Below the pieces are notes generated by a model. That model was not told the origin of the DNA. It saw only the letters and a program-made list of their open reading frames with translations, and made no database searches. Below, one piece after another: positions 1 to 7,445 of a DNA stretch of 64,000 nt (its first letter is position 1; each line of letters starts with the position of its first letter). The translations under genes and the position numbers were made by a program. The DNA is from Actinospineispora spinosispora DSM 44797 (GTDB lineage Bacteria > Actinomycetota > Actinomycetes > Mycobacteriales > Pseudonocardiaceae), in assembly GCF_000429025.1 (NCBI RefSeq), contig NZ_KE386838.1, positions 113,137 to 177,136 of the forward strand, written 5' to 3'.

Positions 1-1492
1 GAATGCCCGGCCATGCCCTGCGCACGGCCGCGGCGTCGATGCCGACCGCGATCGAGCCCTCGGGCAGCGGTTCCGGCGCAGGCGGTGGCTCTTCCTGAGT
101 CGCGGCAGCGGGTTCGGCTGGGCGGGCAACGGGTGGTGGCACCGGCTCGGCCCGGGGGGCCTGCTGCGCGGCCGGTTCCGGCTCCGAGGACCGGGACGGG
201 CGTTGGAACGTCTTGCCCGGTGCCTCAGACGGCGCCGACGACGCCGGGGCGGCCGCTCTCGCCGGCGCCGGTTGCGCGGGAGCAGGCGCGGGTGTGGGTG
301 TGGGTGCGCCGTCCGCTCGCGGCTCGACGACGATGTCCGCGCGCCGCTCCATACGTTCCAGCCGCTGCAGCAGCGCCTCGTCCGTAGTCGAGGCGGCGGG
401 CAGCAGCATGCGCCCGCACAGCAGCTCCAGCAGTAGCCGAGGCGCGGTCGCGCCGCGCATGTCGGTAAGCCCGGTGTGCACGATCTCGGCGAACCGCACC
501 AGCGTCGCGGCACCCAGCCGGGCCGCCTGGTCGGCCATGCGGTTCAGCTCGTCGGCGGGCGCGTCGACCAGGCCGCGCGCCGAGGCATCCGGAACCGCCT
601 GGATCAGCAGTAGGTCACGCAGCCGGTCCAGCAGGTCGGCGGCGAACCGGCGCGGGTCGTGCCCGGCCTCGACGAGCCGGTCGACCGCGTCGAACACCGC
701 GGCACCGTCCTGCGCGGCGAGCGCGTCCACCGTGTCGTCGATCAACGCCACGTCGGTGACACCGAGCAGCGACATGGCCCGCTCGTAGGTCACGCCGTCC
801 GGGCCCGCGCCCGCCATCAGCTGGTCGAGCACCGACAGCGTGTCCCTCGCTGAACCGCCGCCCGCGCGGATGACCAGCGGGAACACCGGCGGCGCGACGG
901 TGACCTTCTCGTCCTCGCAGATCCGCTCGACCAACGCACGCAGCGTGCCCGGCGGGATCAGCCGGAACGGGTAGTGGTGGGTGCGCGACCGGATCGTCGG
1001 CAGCACCTTCTCCGGTTCGGTCGTCGCGAACACGAAGACCAGGTGCTCGGGTGGTTCCTCGACGATCTTCAGCAGGGCGTTGAAACCCTGCGTGGTGACC
1101 ATGTGCGCCTCATCGACGATGAACACCCGGTAGCGCGACTCAGCGGGCGCGTAATGCGCCTTGTCCCGCAGGTCACGCGTGTCCTCGACACCACCGTGCG
1201 AGGCGGCGTCCAGCTCGATGACGTCGATGTTGCCCGGCCCCTCGGGGGCGAGCGCGATGCACGAGGGACATTTCCCGCACGGGTCCGGTGTCGGCCCCAG
1301 TTCGCAGTTCAGCGACCGGGCCAGGATGCGCGCGCTGGACGTCTTCCCACAGCCCCGAGGACCGGAGAACAGGTACGCATGATTGACCCGACCGGCGGCG
1401 AGCGCGGTACGCAGCGGTTCGGTGACATGCTCCTGGCCGACCACGTCAGCAAAACTCGCCGGGCGGTACTTGCGATACAGAGCGAGTGCCAC
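1..1492 (-). CDS. dnaX: DNA polymerase III subunit gamma/tau (partial, C-terminus off the left edge)
   Basis: This is the ATPase of the clamp loader, which opens the sliding clamp and loads it on primed DNA at the replication fork. Translation begins at a GTG at 1492 and 497 residues are in the window. Visible are Walker A GPRGCGKTS at residues 44-52, zinc-binding cysteines 63, 72, 75 and 78, Walker B DEAH at 127-130, and a TIRSRT sensor motif. From about residue 390 the chain becomes Ala/Pro-rich, as expected of the tau-specific tail. The start lacks a Shine-Dalgarno sequence but has TAAGCT (1499-1504, minus strand) six bases upstream, so the transcript is probably leaderless. Adjacency to the SRP RNA gene is the usual actinobacterial arrangement and supports the call. 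Confidence 0.97.
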   Translation of the reverse strand, partial: MALALYRKYRPASFADVVGQEHVTEPLRTALAAGRVNHAYLFSGPRGCGKTSSARILARSLNCELGPTPDPCGKCPSCIALAPEGPGNIDVIELDAASHGGVEDTRDLRDKAHYAPAESRYRVFIVDEAHMVTTQGFNALLKIVEEPPEHLVFVFATTEPEKVLPTIRSRTHHYPFRLIPPGTLRALVERICEDEKVTVAPPVFPLVIRAGGGSARDTLSVLDQLMAGAGPDGVTYERAMSLLGVTDVALIDDTVDALAAQDGAAVFDAVDRLVEAGHDPRRFAADLLDRLRDLLLIQAVPDASARGLVDAPADELNRMADQAARLGAATLVRFAEIVHTGLTDMRGATAPRLLLELLCGRMLLPAASTTDEALLQRLERMERRADIVVEPRADGAPTPTPAPAPAQPAPARAAAPASSAPSEAPGKTFQRPSRSSEPEPAAQQAPRAEPVPPPVARPAEPAAATQEEPPPAPEPLPEGSIAVGIDAAAVRRAWPGI

Positions 1493-1498
1493 TGTTCT

Positions 1499-1504
1499 AG
1501 CTTA
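1499..1504 (-). promoter_or_regulatory. Putative -10 box of a leaderless dnaX transcript
   Basis: TAAGCT on the minus strand fits the actinobacterial TANNNT -10 pattern and lies six bases before the GTG start codon of dnaX. No Shine-Dalgarno sequence is present. The promoter assignment is inference. Confidence 0.45.
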
Positions 1505-1562
1505 GGCCCTGCCTCGCGCGCCATCGTTCCCGGAGGGCCCTGGCGGGCCAACCGGGAACGAT

Positions 1563-1745
1563 CCAGGCGGCGGGCCCTGACGGGCCCGCTGCCTGGGTTT
1601 TTTCCTCGCGGCCCCCCATACCCTTCGGGCATGGGGGACCACTCGGAAAAATGTCGCCTTCGGCGACGCGCGCGCTTCGTGCCCCGGCTTGGGAGCCGCC
1701 ACTCATGCACTACCCGCCTGCGGCGGAACCCCTCCGGGCACCTGT
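1563..1745. repeat. Degraded copy of the ~210-bp structured repeat, preceded by a strong hairpin with a T tract
   Basis: A GC-rich stem at 1563-1597 is followed by six T residues (1598-1603), looking like an intrinsic terminator on the plus strand although no plus-strand gene lies upstream. A second stem follows at about 1611-1638, flanked by TTTTTTCC and GGAAAAA. Then come short blocks (GCGCGCGCTT, GGGAGCCGCCAC, CTCCGGG) in the same order as in the minus-oriented copies at 13274 and 37425. I read it as a diverged family member. Confidence 0.5.
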
Positions 1746-1860
1746 GCGGGGCCACCTCATGCACCGAGCCCCACCACACTCCCGGTGCAAGCTGAGCAGG
1801 CAGCGGGCTGCAGGCGCGATACGCCTCCCAGACGAACACCCACCTGCGCAGGCAACAAGA

Positions 1861-1908
1861 AGCCGTGAGTGTTTTGGGCTGCCAGGGCAACCCAAAACAC
1901 TCACGGCT
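1861..1908. repeat. CGTGAGTG-type palindrome (copy 1)
   Basis: A near-perfect 48-bp inverted repeat with outer arms AGCCGTGAGTG and CACTCACGGCT and an inner GTTTTGGG/CCCAAAAC stem around a short loop. This is the only family member here that is not next to a gene end; it lies in the gene-free 1493-2160 gap upstream of dnaX. Confidence 0.85.
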
Positions 1909-1941
1909 CCCTACCCGGCCGCGGGTGTACATGCGTCTGTG

Positions 1942-2150
1942 AAGCCGGCTCCGCGAGTCTCCGAAGGAGTTCCGGCGAAGGCCGGCGTAGTGAATGTCCG
2001 CGACCACCCACCCAGCTGCCAGGGCGGCTCTCGGGGTTCCCCCGAGCGCGCGCCCGGGCGAGTCCTCGAGCCTTCTTTTCTGGGAGTACCCCAGCGAGCG
2101 CAAGCGAGCCGGGGTGGTCACAGAAAAGAGCCGCGCGCGAAACAGGCCCA
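1942..2150 (+). repeat. ~210-bp structured interspersed repeat, copy A
   Basis: It opens with GGCTCCGCGAGTCTCC, continues through a CCGGCGAAGGCCGG stem and GTAGTGAATGTCCGC, and closes with a long imperfect hairpin whose arms carry TTTTCTG and CAGAAAA. The end is GCGCGCGAAACAGGCCC. The same order of blocks occurs at 13274 (inverted), 16611 and 37425 (inverted). No transposase lies inside and I see no clear target-site duplication. Confidence 0.85.
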
Positions 2151-2159
2151 AAAGTAAGG

Positions 2160-2247
2160 CGGACCCCGCGCACCCGCCAGAGCCCGTTGACCCTTGCTGC
2201 CTTCCGGCCCTGGGGGAGTTCACAGGATGGACGCCGCGCGGGGTCCG
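2160..2247 (-). ncRNA. ffs: Signal recognition particle RNA, small bacterial type (4.5S-like)
   Basis: On the minus strand the transcript would begin GGACCCCGCG and end CGCGGGGUCC, closing a long rod. The apical part contains the hallmark GGAAGGCAGCAAGGG of the SRP Alu-less domain that binds the Ffh M domain and directs co-translational membrane targeting. Length is about 88 nt. Position next to dnaX and tRNA-Ser is the normal actinobacterial setting. Ends are set from the terminal base-pairing and could differ by a few bases. Confidence 0.93.
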
Positions 2248-2253
2248 TCGGCC

Positions 2254-2259
2254 AGTGTA
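2254..2259 (-). promoter_or_regulatory. Putative -10 box for the SRP RNA gene
   Basis: TACACT on the minus strand lies about seven bases before the predicted 5' end of the SRP RNA, the expected spacing for a -10 element. The same hexamer at the same distance precedes the divergent tRNA gene. Confidence 0.5.
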
Positions 2260-2318
2260 GTGGCTGGGGTCGATGCTGTGGGACCCGGACGGGGCACAAG
2301 CCGTTCGCGGGCTACCGC

Positions 2319-2324
2319 TACACT
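2319..2324 (+). promoter_or_regulatory. Putative -10 box for tRNA-Ser
   Basis: TACACT lies seven bases upstream of the tRNA 5' end, matching the -10 proposed for the divergent SRP RNA gene. No convincing -35 is seen. Confidence 0.5.
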
Positions 2325-2331
2325 CTGCGAC

Positions 2332-2421
2332 GGAGGATTCGCCTAGTGGCCTATGGCGCACGCTTGGAAAGCGTGTTGGGTGTTACAGCCCTCGCGGGTT
2401 CGAATCCCGCATCCTCCGCCA
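2332..2421 (+). tRNA. tRNA-Ser (anticodon GGA)
   Basis: A 90-nt class II tRNA with acceptor arms GGAGGAT/ATCCTCC, discriminator G and an encoded CCA end. The anticodon loop TTGGAAA sits on a CACGC/GCGTG stem and gives anticodon GGA (reads UCC and UCU). A long variable arm typical of tRNA-Ser lies between the anticodon stem and the GGGTTCGAATCCC T-arm. Confidence 0.97.
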
Positions 2422-2434
2422 CGTGAGCGGTACC

Positions 2435-2470
2435 AACGCCCGGCAGACCGACTCTGGTCTACCGGGCGTT
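2435..2470 (+). terminator. Hairpin terminator after tRNA-Ser
   Basis: The inverted repeat AACGCCCGG ... CCGGGCGTT, with an inner GACC/GGTC pair, begins 14 bases after the tRNA. There is no strong T tract, as is common in actinobacteria. Confidence 0.7.
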
Positions 2471-2733
2471 CGTCTGCCTGGTCTCGGTCGCCGGTCCGAG
2501 GCGTCGGGGCAGGACGTCCGTGCGTAATACTCCCCGAGAGAAATTCTCATTGTGCGGAAAATGCTGGACGAGTAGCCCGCGCCATTCCTACCGGGCCAGA
2601 TATTTCTAGCACGGAACATCCACCGCGTGTTGCCTCGACTTGTAAAGGTTCTCGACGTCTACGTTAGGGACGCTTGACCGGGGACTCGTCGGATCACCAT
2701 GATCAAGTTCTCACGAGAACGAAGGAGAACCCG

Positions 2734-3069
2734 GTGAAGAAGCGAATTTCCGTCGCGTCGCTCGGGGTGGCCACGCTATTTCTCACGCTGGTCACGACCG
2801 TCACGCCGGCGATGGCGGCATCGCCAACAGCCCTTCCGGGGCTGAATTGTCAGTACAAGTCGACGTCAACCACGTTCTCGGCCGGGTGCATGCCAGGTTC
2901 GAAATCGGACGTAGGAAGTTGGTTCACCGCGCGCGCGGGGTGCACGAATGGAAAATGGGTAAACGGAAAGGAGACCACACTCGTCGCCAATAAAAGGGTC
3001 TGGTCGACCGCGAACTGCGGCAGTGTGAAGTCCACGTACAAGAAGGGCACCGGACGGTACAATTACTAG
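2734..3069 (+). CDS. Small secreted protein with four cysteines, function unknown
   Basis: The 111-residue product starts at GTG 2734, chosen because GAAGGAG lies just upstream; the reading frame stays open further 5' but without a ribosome site. It has a classical Sec signal peptide (KKR, hydrophobic core, cleavage after AMA near residue 27). The mature part of about 85 residues has four cysteines (motifs LNCQY, AGCMP, AGCTN, ANCGS), probably two disulfides, and is rich in Ser, Thr and Lys. Its base composition is less GC-rich than its neighbours. I recognise no domain. It is monocistronic, with a hairpin terminator behind it. Confidence 0.75.
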   Translation: MKKRISVASLGVATLFLTLVTTVTPAMAASPTALPGLNCQYKSTSTTFSAGCMPGSKSDVGSWFTARAGCTNGKWVNGKETTLVANKRVWSTANCGSVKSTYKKGTGRYNY

Positions 3070-3094
3070 GGGAAACGTGCCGTAGCAGCAGCAT

Positions 3095-3132
3095 CGACGC
3101 CCGGTGAGCCAACGACGGCCTGCCGGGCGTTC
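3095..3132 (+). terminator. Hairpin terminator after the small secreted protein
   Basis: Arms ACGCCCGG and CCGGGCGT with an inner GCC/GGC pair form a stem about 26 bases after the stop codon. The outer arm is the same sequence as in the terminator behind tRNA-Ser at 2435. Confidence 0.65.
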
Positions 3133-3215
3133 CTCGTTGCAGGCTCAACGGGTTCGCTGACAGCGATATCTTTCGCCGTCGGCGATAACCGGCTCGGGGC
3201 GTGGGACCTCGGCCC

Positions 3216-3221
3216 TAGCGT
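3216..3221 (+). promoter_or_regulatory. Putative -10 box of a leaderless transcript (hydrolase at 3228)
   Basis: TAGCGT lies six bases upstream of the ATG at 3228, which has no Shine-Dalgarno sequence, so the start codon probably coincides with the transcription start. This is inference from spacing. Confidence 0.4.
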
Positions 3222-3227
3222 GAGCCC

Positions 3228-4019
3228 ATGCAGTCACCGATCACGGGCACAGCCGCCGGCGTTCCGTTCACCGCGCTCCCGCCTTCGGACAACGGGCCGG
3301 CGCCGCTGATCGTCACCTGGCACATGCTGGATGCGCCTCGGTCGGACGCCGCGTTCGCGGCCGCGTTGCCGATGCGCGAGGTGCCGGCCTGGCGGGTGCA
3401 TCTCGGCATGCCGATGTGCGGGGCACGCATGGTCGACGGAAGGACCGATGCGATCGTCGCGCTGTTCCAGGAAGACCCGGTGCGGTTGTTCCTGGGGCCG
3501 TTCGTCCGGCAGGCGGTCGAGGAGTTCCCTGCCGCGCTCGCCTCGATCCGTGAGCAGCTGCCGGTCGGGGACGGTCCGATCGGGGTGCTGGGCGGATCGC
3601 TGGGCGGGGCGGTCGCGCTGCGCGTGCTGATCGGCACCGACGTCCCGGTGTTCGCCGGCGCGCTCGTGAACGCCGCCATCCGGATGCGGTCCGTCGTCGA
3701 TCTGTTCCCCGGCGAGTATCCGTACGACGTCGAGACCGAGAAGATCGTCGACGACCTGGACGCCGTCACCAGCGCGGATGTCATCGCGGGCCGTGCGCCG
3801 CTGCTGGTCGTCAGCGGCGAGTCGGACCATCCGGCGCTGCGTTCCGATGCGGCTGAGCTGGTCGGCGCGGTGGGTGAACGGTCCGAGCTGCTGTCGATCC
3901 CGGGGCTGGCTCATCCGCTCGCCGAGGAGCCCGGCATCGAGCCCGCGCCACAGTCACCGTTGGCCGCCGAGGTGGACGCCGGCCTGTCCGCGTGGTTTCG
4001 ACGGCACCTGCCCGCCTGA
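3228..4019 (+). CDS. Alpha/beta-hydrolase family protein
   Basis: A 263-residue cytosolic protein with the alpha/beta-hydrolase fold. The nucleophile elbow GGSLGG lies near residue 125 and a late GLAHPL motif near residue 232 supplies the probable catalytic histidine; DHPALR lies between them. Short N-terminal segments with VTWHMLDAP resemble the oxyanion-hole strand of this superfamily. There is no signal peptide. The substrate is unknown; esterase, lipase-like or thioesterase activity are all possible. The next small gene starts 19 bases after its stop, so the two may be cotranscribed. Confidence 0.8.
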   Translation: MQSPITGTAAGVPFTALPPSDNGPAPLIVTWHMLDAPRSDAAFAAALPMREVPAWRVHLGMPMCGARMVDGRTDAIVALFQEDPVRLFLGPFVRQAVEEFPAALASIREQLPVGDGPIGVLGGSLGGAVALRVLIGTDVPVFAGALVNAAIRMRSVVDLFPGEYPYDVETEKIVDDLDAVTSADVIAGRAPLLVVSGESDHPALRSDAAELVGAVGERSELLSIPGLAHPLAEEPGIEPAPQSPLAAEVDAGLSAWFRRHLPA

Positions 4020-4038
4020 TCTGTGCGAGGCTCTCGCT

Positions 4039-4305
4039 GTGCCGATCGAGCCGGAGGACTGTGCACATCCGGATGCTGTGGTCGACGGGTGGATCCGGGG
4101 TGAACCGGACACCGATGGTCTCGGCACGGGGCTGCCCTGGGAGCCGTCGGAGCTGACCGAGCGCGACGTCATCGGTCTGCGTGCCCGCACCACGCTGGGC
4201 ACGTGCACGAGCTGCGAGGCGATGGTCGTCGCGGTGCACACCTGGGGTGAGCGGGGCCCGACCTGGCACACCCGATGGATCGCCCTCACCCTCGCCACCG
4301 ACTGA
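4039..4305 (+). CDS. Small hypothetical protein with a CxxC motif
   Basis: An 88-residue frame starting at GTG 4039, 19 bases after the hydrolase stop. It is acidic at the N-terminus (VPIEPEDC) and has TCTSC near residue 54, a possible metal or disulfide pair, followed by a Trp-rich segment (TWHTRWI). No Shine-Dalgarno sequence is obvious. I do not recognise a family. The tight fit between two genes on the same strand and the lack of a better frame support it being real. Confidence 0.5.
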   Translation: MPIEPEDCAHPDAVVDGWIRGEPDTDGLGTGLPWEPSELTERDVIGLRARTTLGTCTSCEAMVVAVHTWGERGPTWHTRWIALTLATD

Positions 4306-4365
4306 CCCGATCAGTTTCGCGCGCGGGACAGGTCTACCTCTGCGACCACGACGATGGAGGCGGGC

Positions 4366-5463
4366 ATGAGCACCGTGCAGCAGCAGGTACAGCGGGCGAT
4401 CGACGAGCTGGTGGCATCCGGGACGGAGCGCGGCATCCAGGTCGCCGCCTATCGGGACGGCGAGTCGATCGTCGATGCGGTGGCCGGGGTCGCGGATCCG
4501 GGCAGCGGTAGGCCGGTCACCTCGGGCACCCCGTTCTACAACTTCTCCATCGGCAAGGGCGCCACCGCGACCGTGGCCCACGTGCTGGTCGAGCAGGGGT
4601 TGTTCGACTACGAGACGCCGGTCGCGCGGCTGTGGCCGGAGTTCGGCGCCCGGGGCAAGGACAAGGTGACGGTGCGCCACGTCCTGACCCACACCGCCGG
4701 CGTTCCGGGGCTGCCGCCGGGAACGACCGCCGAGGACGTGTGCGACTGGCCGACGATCTGCGCCGCGATCGCCGACGCCGAGCTGTGGTGGGAACCGGGC
4801 ACCCGGACCGGCTACCACGCCTACACGTTCGGCTACATCGTCGGCGAGATCGTCCGAGGGGCCACCGGCAAGGCGATCTCCCAGGTGCTCGCCGAGCAGG
4901 TCGCCGGCCCGCTGGGGGTCGCGGACGAGCTGTACTTCGGGATGCCGGTCGCCGAGCACCATCGACTCGCGGTACTCGAGAACCAGCCGGGAGCCGACGA
5001 GATGATGGCGAGCATGCCGACGGACCTGCCCATGTTCAAGGCCACCCCGCTGTCGCTGTTGCCGACCGCCGAGCTGGGCACACGTGCCGACATGCTGGTC
5101 GCGGACATTCCCGCCGGTGGGAAGACCTCGGCCCGCGCGATCGCCCGGATGTACGCGGCGCTGCTCGGCGAGGTCGACGGGGTGCGGTTGCTGAGCCCGG
5201 ACCGGTTGCCCGAGGTCGCCGCACCCGCGTTCTCCGGGACCGACGAGGTGTTCGGCAACGAGGCGGTCTGGGGGCTCGGCTACGCGGTCGGGTTCCCGGC
5301 CGGCGAGGAGCGGGAGACGGTGTTCGGCATGGCCGGAGCGGGCGGGAGCTGGGCCGGAGCCGACACGAAAAGCGGTCTGGCGATCGCGGTCACCAAGAAT
5401 ATGCTCTCGATGGATTTCAGCTCGGTGAACCAGATCGTCCAGATCATCGACAACGCACGCTGA
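4366..5463 (+). CDS. Serine hydrolase of the beta-lactamase / penicillin-binding-like esterase family
   Basis: A 365-residue protein of the class C beta-lactamase fold, the group that includes EstB-type esterases and D-aminopeptidases. The ATG at 4366 is chosen over 4354 because GGAGG lies five bases upstream. The acyl-enzyme motif SxxK appears as SIGK near residue 62 and the conserved Tyr motif as YHAYTFGY near residue 150. A Gly-rich C-terminal segment (GMAGAGGSWAG) takes the place of the KTG-type motif. There is no signal peptide, which favours an intracellular esterase over antibiotic resistance. It appears to open a small run of same-strand genes reaching 7405. Confidence 0.85.
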   Translation: MSTVQQQVQRAIDELVASGTERGIQVAAYRDGESIVDAVAGVADPGSGRPVTSGTPFYNFSIGKGATATVAHVLVEQGLFDYETPVARLWPEFGARGKDKVTVRHVLTHTAGVPGLPPGTTAEDVCDWPTICAAIADAELWWEPGTRTGYHAYTFGYIVGEIVRGATGKAISQVLAEQVAGPLGVADELYFGMPVAEHHRLAVLENQPGADEMMASMPTDLPMFKATPLSLLPTAELGTRADMLVADIPAGGKTSARAIARMYAALLGEVDGVRLLSPDRLPEVAAPAFSGTDEVFGNEAVWGLGYAVGFPAGEERETVFGMAGAGGSWAGADTKSGLAIAVTKNMLSMDFSSVNQIVQIIDNAR

Positions 5464-5478
5464 GGAGCCCCCACCGAC

Positions 5479-5754
5479 ATGGCACTGTTCTCGTTACGCA
5501 CCGCGGGCACGCTGCTCGCCGGTGTCGGCGCCAGCCACTTCGTCGCGCCCACGGCATACGAGCCGCTCACCGCGTCCGTGTTCCCGAACGACACGCGATC
5601 CTGGGTGTACCGCAACGGCGCGACCGAGCTGGCTCTCGGACTGGGGCTGCGCAGCCGCAAGTCGGCGCTGCGCAAGCTGAGCATCGCGGGTGTCGGTGCG
5701 TACCTGCTCATGCTCGGCGCGAACGCGGCGAAGAACTCCGGGGAGCAGATCTAG
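5479..5754 (+). CDS. Small membrane protein, function unknown
   Basis: The 91-residue product starts 15 bases after the esterase gene with GAGG upstream. It has two to three hydrophobic stretches (residues 8-25, 45-58, 68-82) and a basic patch RSRKSALRKL between the last two, suggesting a small integral membrane protein. The layout resembles DoxX-like or DUF4267-like proteins, but no diagnostic motif is visible and I do not assign a family. It is probably cotranscribed with the esterase. Confidence 0.65.
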   Translation: MALFSLRTAGTLLAGVGASHFVAPTAYEPLTASVFPNDTRSWVYRNGATELALGLGLRSRKSALRKLSIAGVGAYLLMLGANAAKNSGEQI

Positions 5755-5778
5755 GAGTACGGCCGCCACCTGACGGGC

Positions 5779-6408
5779 ATGCCTGATGTCATGACAGGCG
5801 CACTGGCCGGGTTCCTGACCGTCGTACTGCTCGCCTACCTCGTGCCGGGGCCGGACTTCGCGGTTGTTCTCCGCGCGTCCGGTCGCGGCATGTGGGCAGG
5901 CAGGGTCGCCGCGCTCGGTGCCCAGACCGGTCTGTGCGTGCACATGCTCGCCGCGATTCTCGGTATCTCGGCGGTGCTCGCCCATTCCGCCGAGGCGTTC
6001 ACCGTCGTGAAGCTGCTCGGCGCGGCCTACCTCTGCTACCTGGGCGTTCGGGCTCTGTTGGCCAGTCGCGGCGGTGCGTCGACGACGGTCGCCCCGGCCG
6101 CCGACACGAGCCTGGCCGGCCATTTCGTCCGTGGCCTGCTGAGCAACGTGCTCAACCCCAAGGCCGCGCTGTTCTTCCTCAGCCTGGTGCCGCAGTTCGT
6201 CGACCACAACGCGCCGGTGACCCCGCAGATCCTGCTGCTCGGCACGCTCGACGTGGTGGTCGGTGTCGCCTACTGGCTGATCTTCGTGCAGTTCGCCGGC
6301 ACGCTCACCGCCCTCATCACCCGCGACCGGGTCCGGCGGATGCTGGACCGGGTCACCGGTGGCGTCTTCGTGGCCCTCGGTGTCGGCCTGGCCGGCGCCG
6401 AGGTCTGA
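5779..6408 (+). CDS. LysE/RhtB family amino-acid exporter
   Basis: A 209-residue integral membrane protein with about six transmembrane helices. The family signature lies in the first helices (YLVPGPDFAVVLRASGRG), corresponding to the conserved PGP segment of LysE/RhtB exporters; GLLSNVLNPKAALFFL in the middle is the second family hallmark. Members export amino acids such as lysine, threonine or homoserine lactone derivatives; the substrate here is unknown. A second ATG at 5788 is possible. It starts 24 bases after the small membrane protein. Confidence 0.9.
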   Translation: MPDVMTGALAGFLTVVLLAYLVPGPDFAVVLRASGRGMWAGRVAALGAQTGLCVHMLAAILGISAVLAHSAEAFTVVKLLGAAYLCYLGVRALLASRGGASTTVAPAADTSLAGHFVRGLLSNVLNPKAALFFLSLVPQFVDHNAPVTPQILLLGTLDVVVGVAYWLIFVQFAGTLTALITRDRVRRMLDRVTGGVFVALGVGLAGAEV

Positions 6409-6469
6409 GGGCGTCACACTTCGGCCGGCGCCGCCGTCTCCCCCATGAGCCTTCTCGAGAGGAGAGTCG

Positions 6470-7405
6470 ATGCGGGTCATCATCGCGGGCGCCAGCGGTG
6501 CGATCGGGCGGGAACTGGTGGCCGAGCTCCGTCGCGGTGGCCACGAGGTCATCGGGCTGTCCAGGAGCGCGGCGGGTGCACGGCTGATCACCGAGCTGGG
6601 CGCCCGACCGATCGTCGCCGACGTCCTGGACCGGGACGGCCTGCTGCGCGCGCTCGACGGTGTCGCGGCCGACGCGGTGATCCACGAGGCGACGGCGCTG
6701 AAGAACGCGCCCACCCGCTACCGGGGGCGCGGCATCACCGAGACGAACCGGCTGCGCACCACCGGGACCGCGCACCTGGTGGAGGCGGCGCGGCACGTCG
6801 GCGCGACCAGGATGGTCACCCAGTCGATGATCTTCGGCTACGGCTTCGTCGACCACGGTGAGGCGCTGATCAGCGAAGACGCCCCGTTCGGGCGGCCGCG
6901 CGGGGTGAAGTCCGACGCCGCGACGGCCGCGTTCGCCTCGGCGGAACAGCAGGTGCGCATGGCCGAAGGGCTCGAGGGCATCGCGCTGCGCTACGGCTTC
7001 GTCTACGGCCCCGGTCCCGCGTCGGACGCCATGGTGAAGCTGCTGCGCAAGGGCCGGTTCCCGGTTCCGAGCGGCGACGGCGGACGGTTCGGCTGGCTGT
7101 GGCACACCGACGCCGCGACCGCGACCCGGGCGGTCCTCGAACGGGGCCGGGCAGGCGAGGCGTACAACGTCGTCGACGACGAACCCGCGACCTGGGGTCA
7201 GATGTTCGACGCGCTCGCCGCCGCGCTCGGTGCCCCACGACCTCGTCGGGTGCCCGCTCGGCTGCTGCGACTCGCGGCGCCGTTCCTGGTCGACCAGATG
7301 GACGCCACCAGCATGCGGGTGTCCAATGCGAAGCTGAGGTCCGAGCTGGGCTGGCGACCGTCCGTGCCCAGCTACCGCGAAGGAACAGCCGCCTTCAGCT
7401 CGTGA
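6470..7405 (+). CDS. NAD(P)-dependent epimerase/reductase-like protein (extended SDR, atypical)
   Basis: A 311-residue Rossmann-fold protein. The N-terminal GASGAIG motif (residues 8-14) binds the dinucleotide, and the overall layout (VTQSMIFGYG, LRYGFVYGPG, C-terminal GWRPSVPSYREG) is that of extended short-chain dehydrogenases acting on nucleotide sugars or flavonoids. The active-site YxxxK expected near residue 150 is absent; the segment reads AAFASAEQQ, so classical SDR catalysis is doubtful. GGAGAG supports the ATG at 6470. The stop codon TGA is contributed by the left arm of the palindrome at 7400. Confidence 0.85.
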   Translation: MRVIIAGASGAIGRELVAELRRGGHEVIGLSRSAAGARLITELGARPIVADVLDRDGLLRALDGVAADAVIHEATALKNAPTRYRGRGITETNRLRTTGTAHLVEAARHVGATRMVTQSMIFGYGFVDHGEALISEDAPFGRPRGVKSDAATAAFASAEQQVRMAEGLEGIALRYGFVYGPGPASDAMVKLLRKGRFPVPSGDGGRFGWLWHTDAATATRAVLERGRAGEAYNVVDDEPATWGQMFDALAAALGAPRPRRVPARLLRLAAPFLVDQMDATSMRVSNAKLRSELGWRPSVPSYREGTAAFSS

Positions 7406-7445
7406 GTGTTGAATGTGGTCATAGCCACACGCAACACTCACGAGG
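7400..7445. repeat. CGTGAGTG-type palindrome shared by two convergent gene ends (copy 2)
   Basis: An inverted repeat with arms CTCGTGAGTGTTG and CAACACTCACGAG around a TGTGG/CCACA stem. The left arm provides TCG TGA, the last codon and stop of the SDR gene at 7405; the right arm provides TCG TGA for the HD-domain gene ending at 7438 on the other strand. It may act as a bidirectional terminator. Confidence 0.85.

Noticed and set aside
1563..1603. Intrinsic terminator of a plus-strand gene
   Set aside because: There is no plus-strand gene upstream of it (only dnaX on the other strand); it is treated as part of a degraded repeat.
2332..2421. tRNA-Ser as an attachment site for an integrated element
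   Set aside because: No repeat of the tRNA 3' end was seen downstream and no integrase gene is present.
1651..2426. Several open frames between dnaX and tRNA-Ser
   Set aside because: They run through the repeat copies, the SRP RNA and the tRNA and have low-complexity translations.
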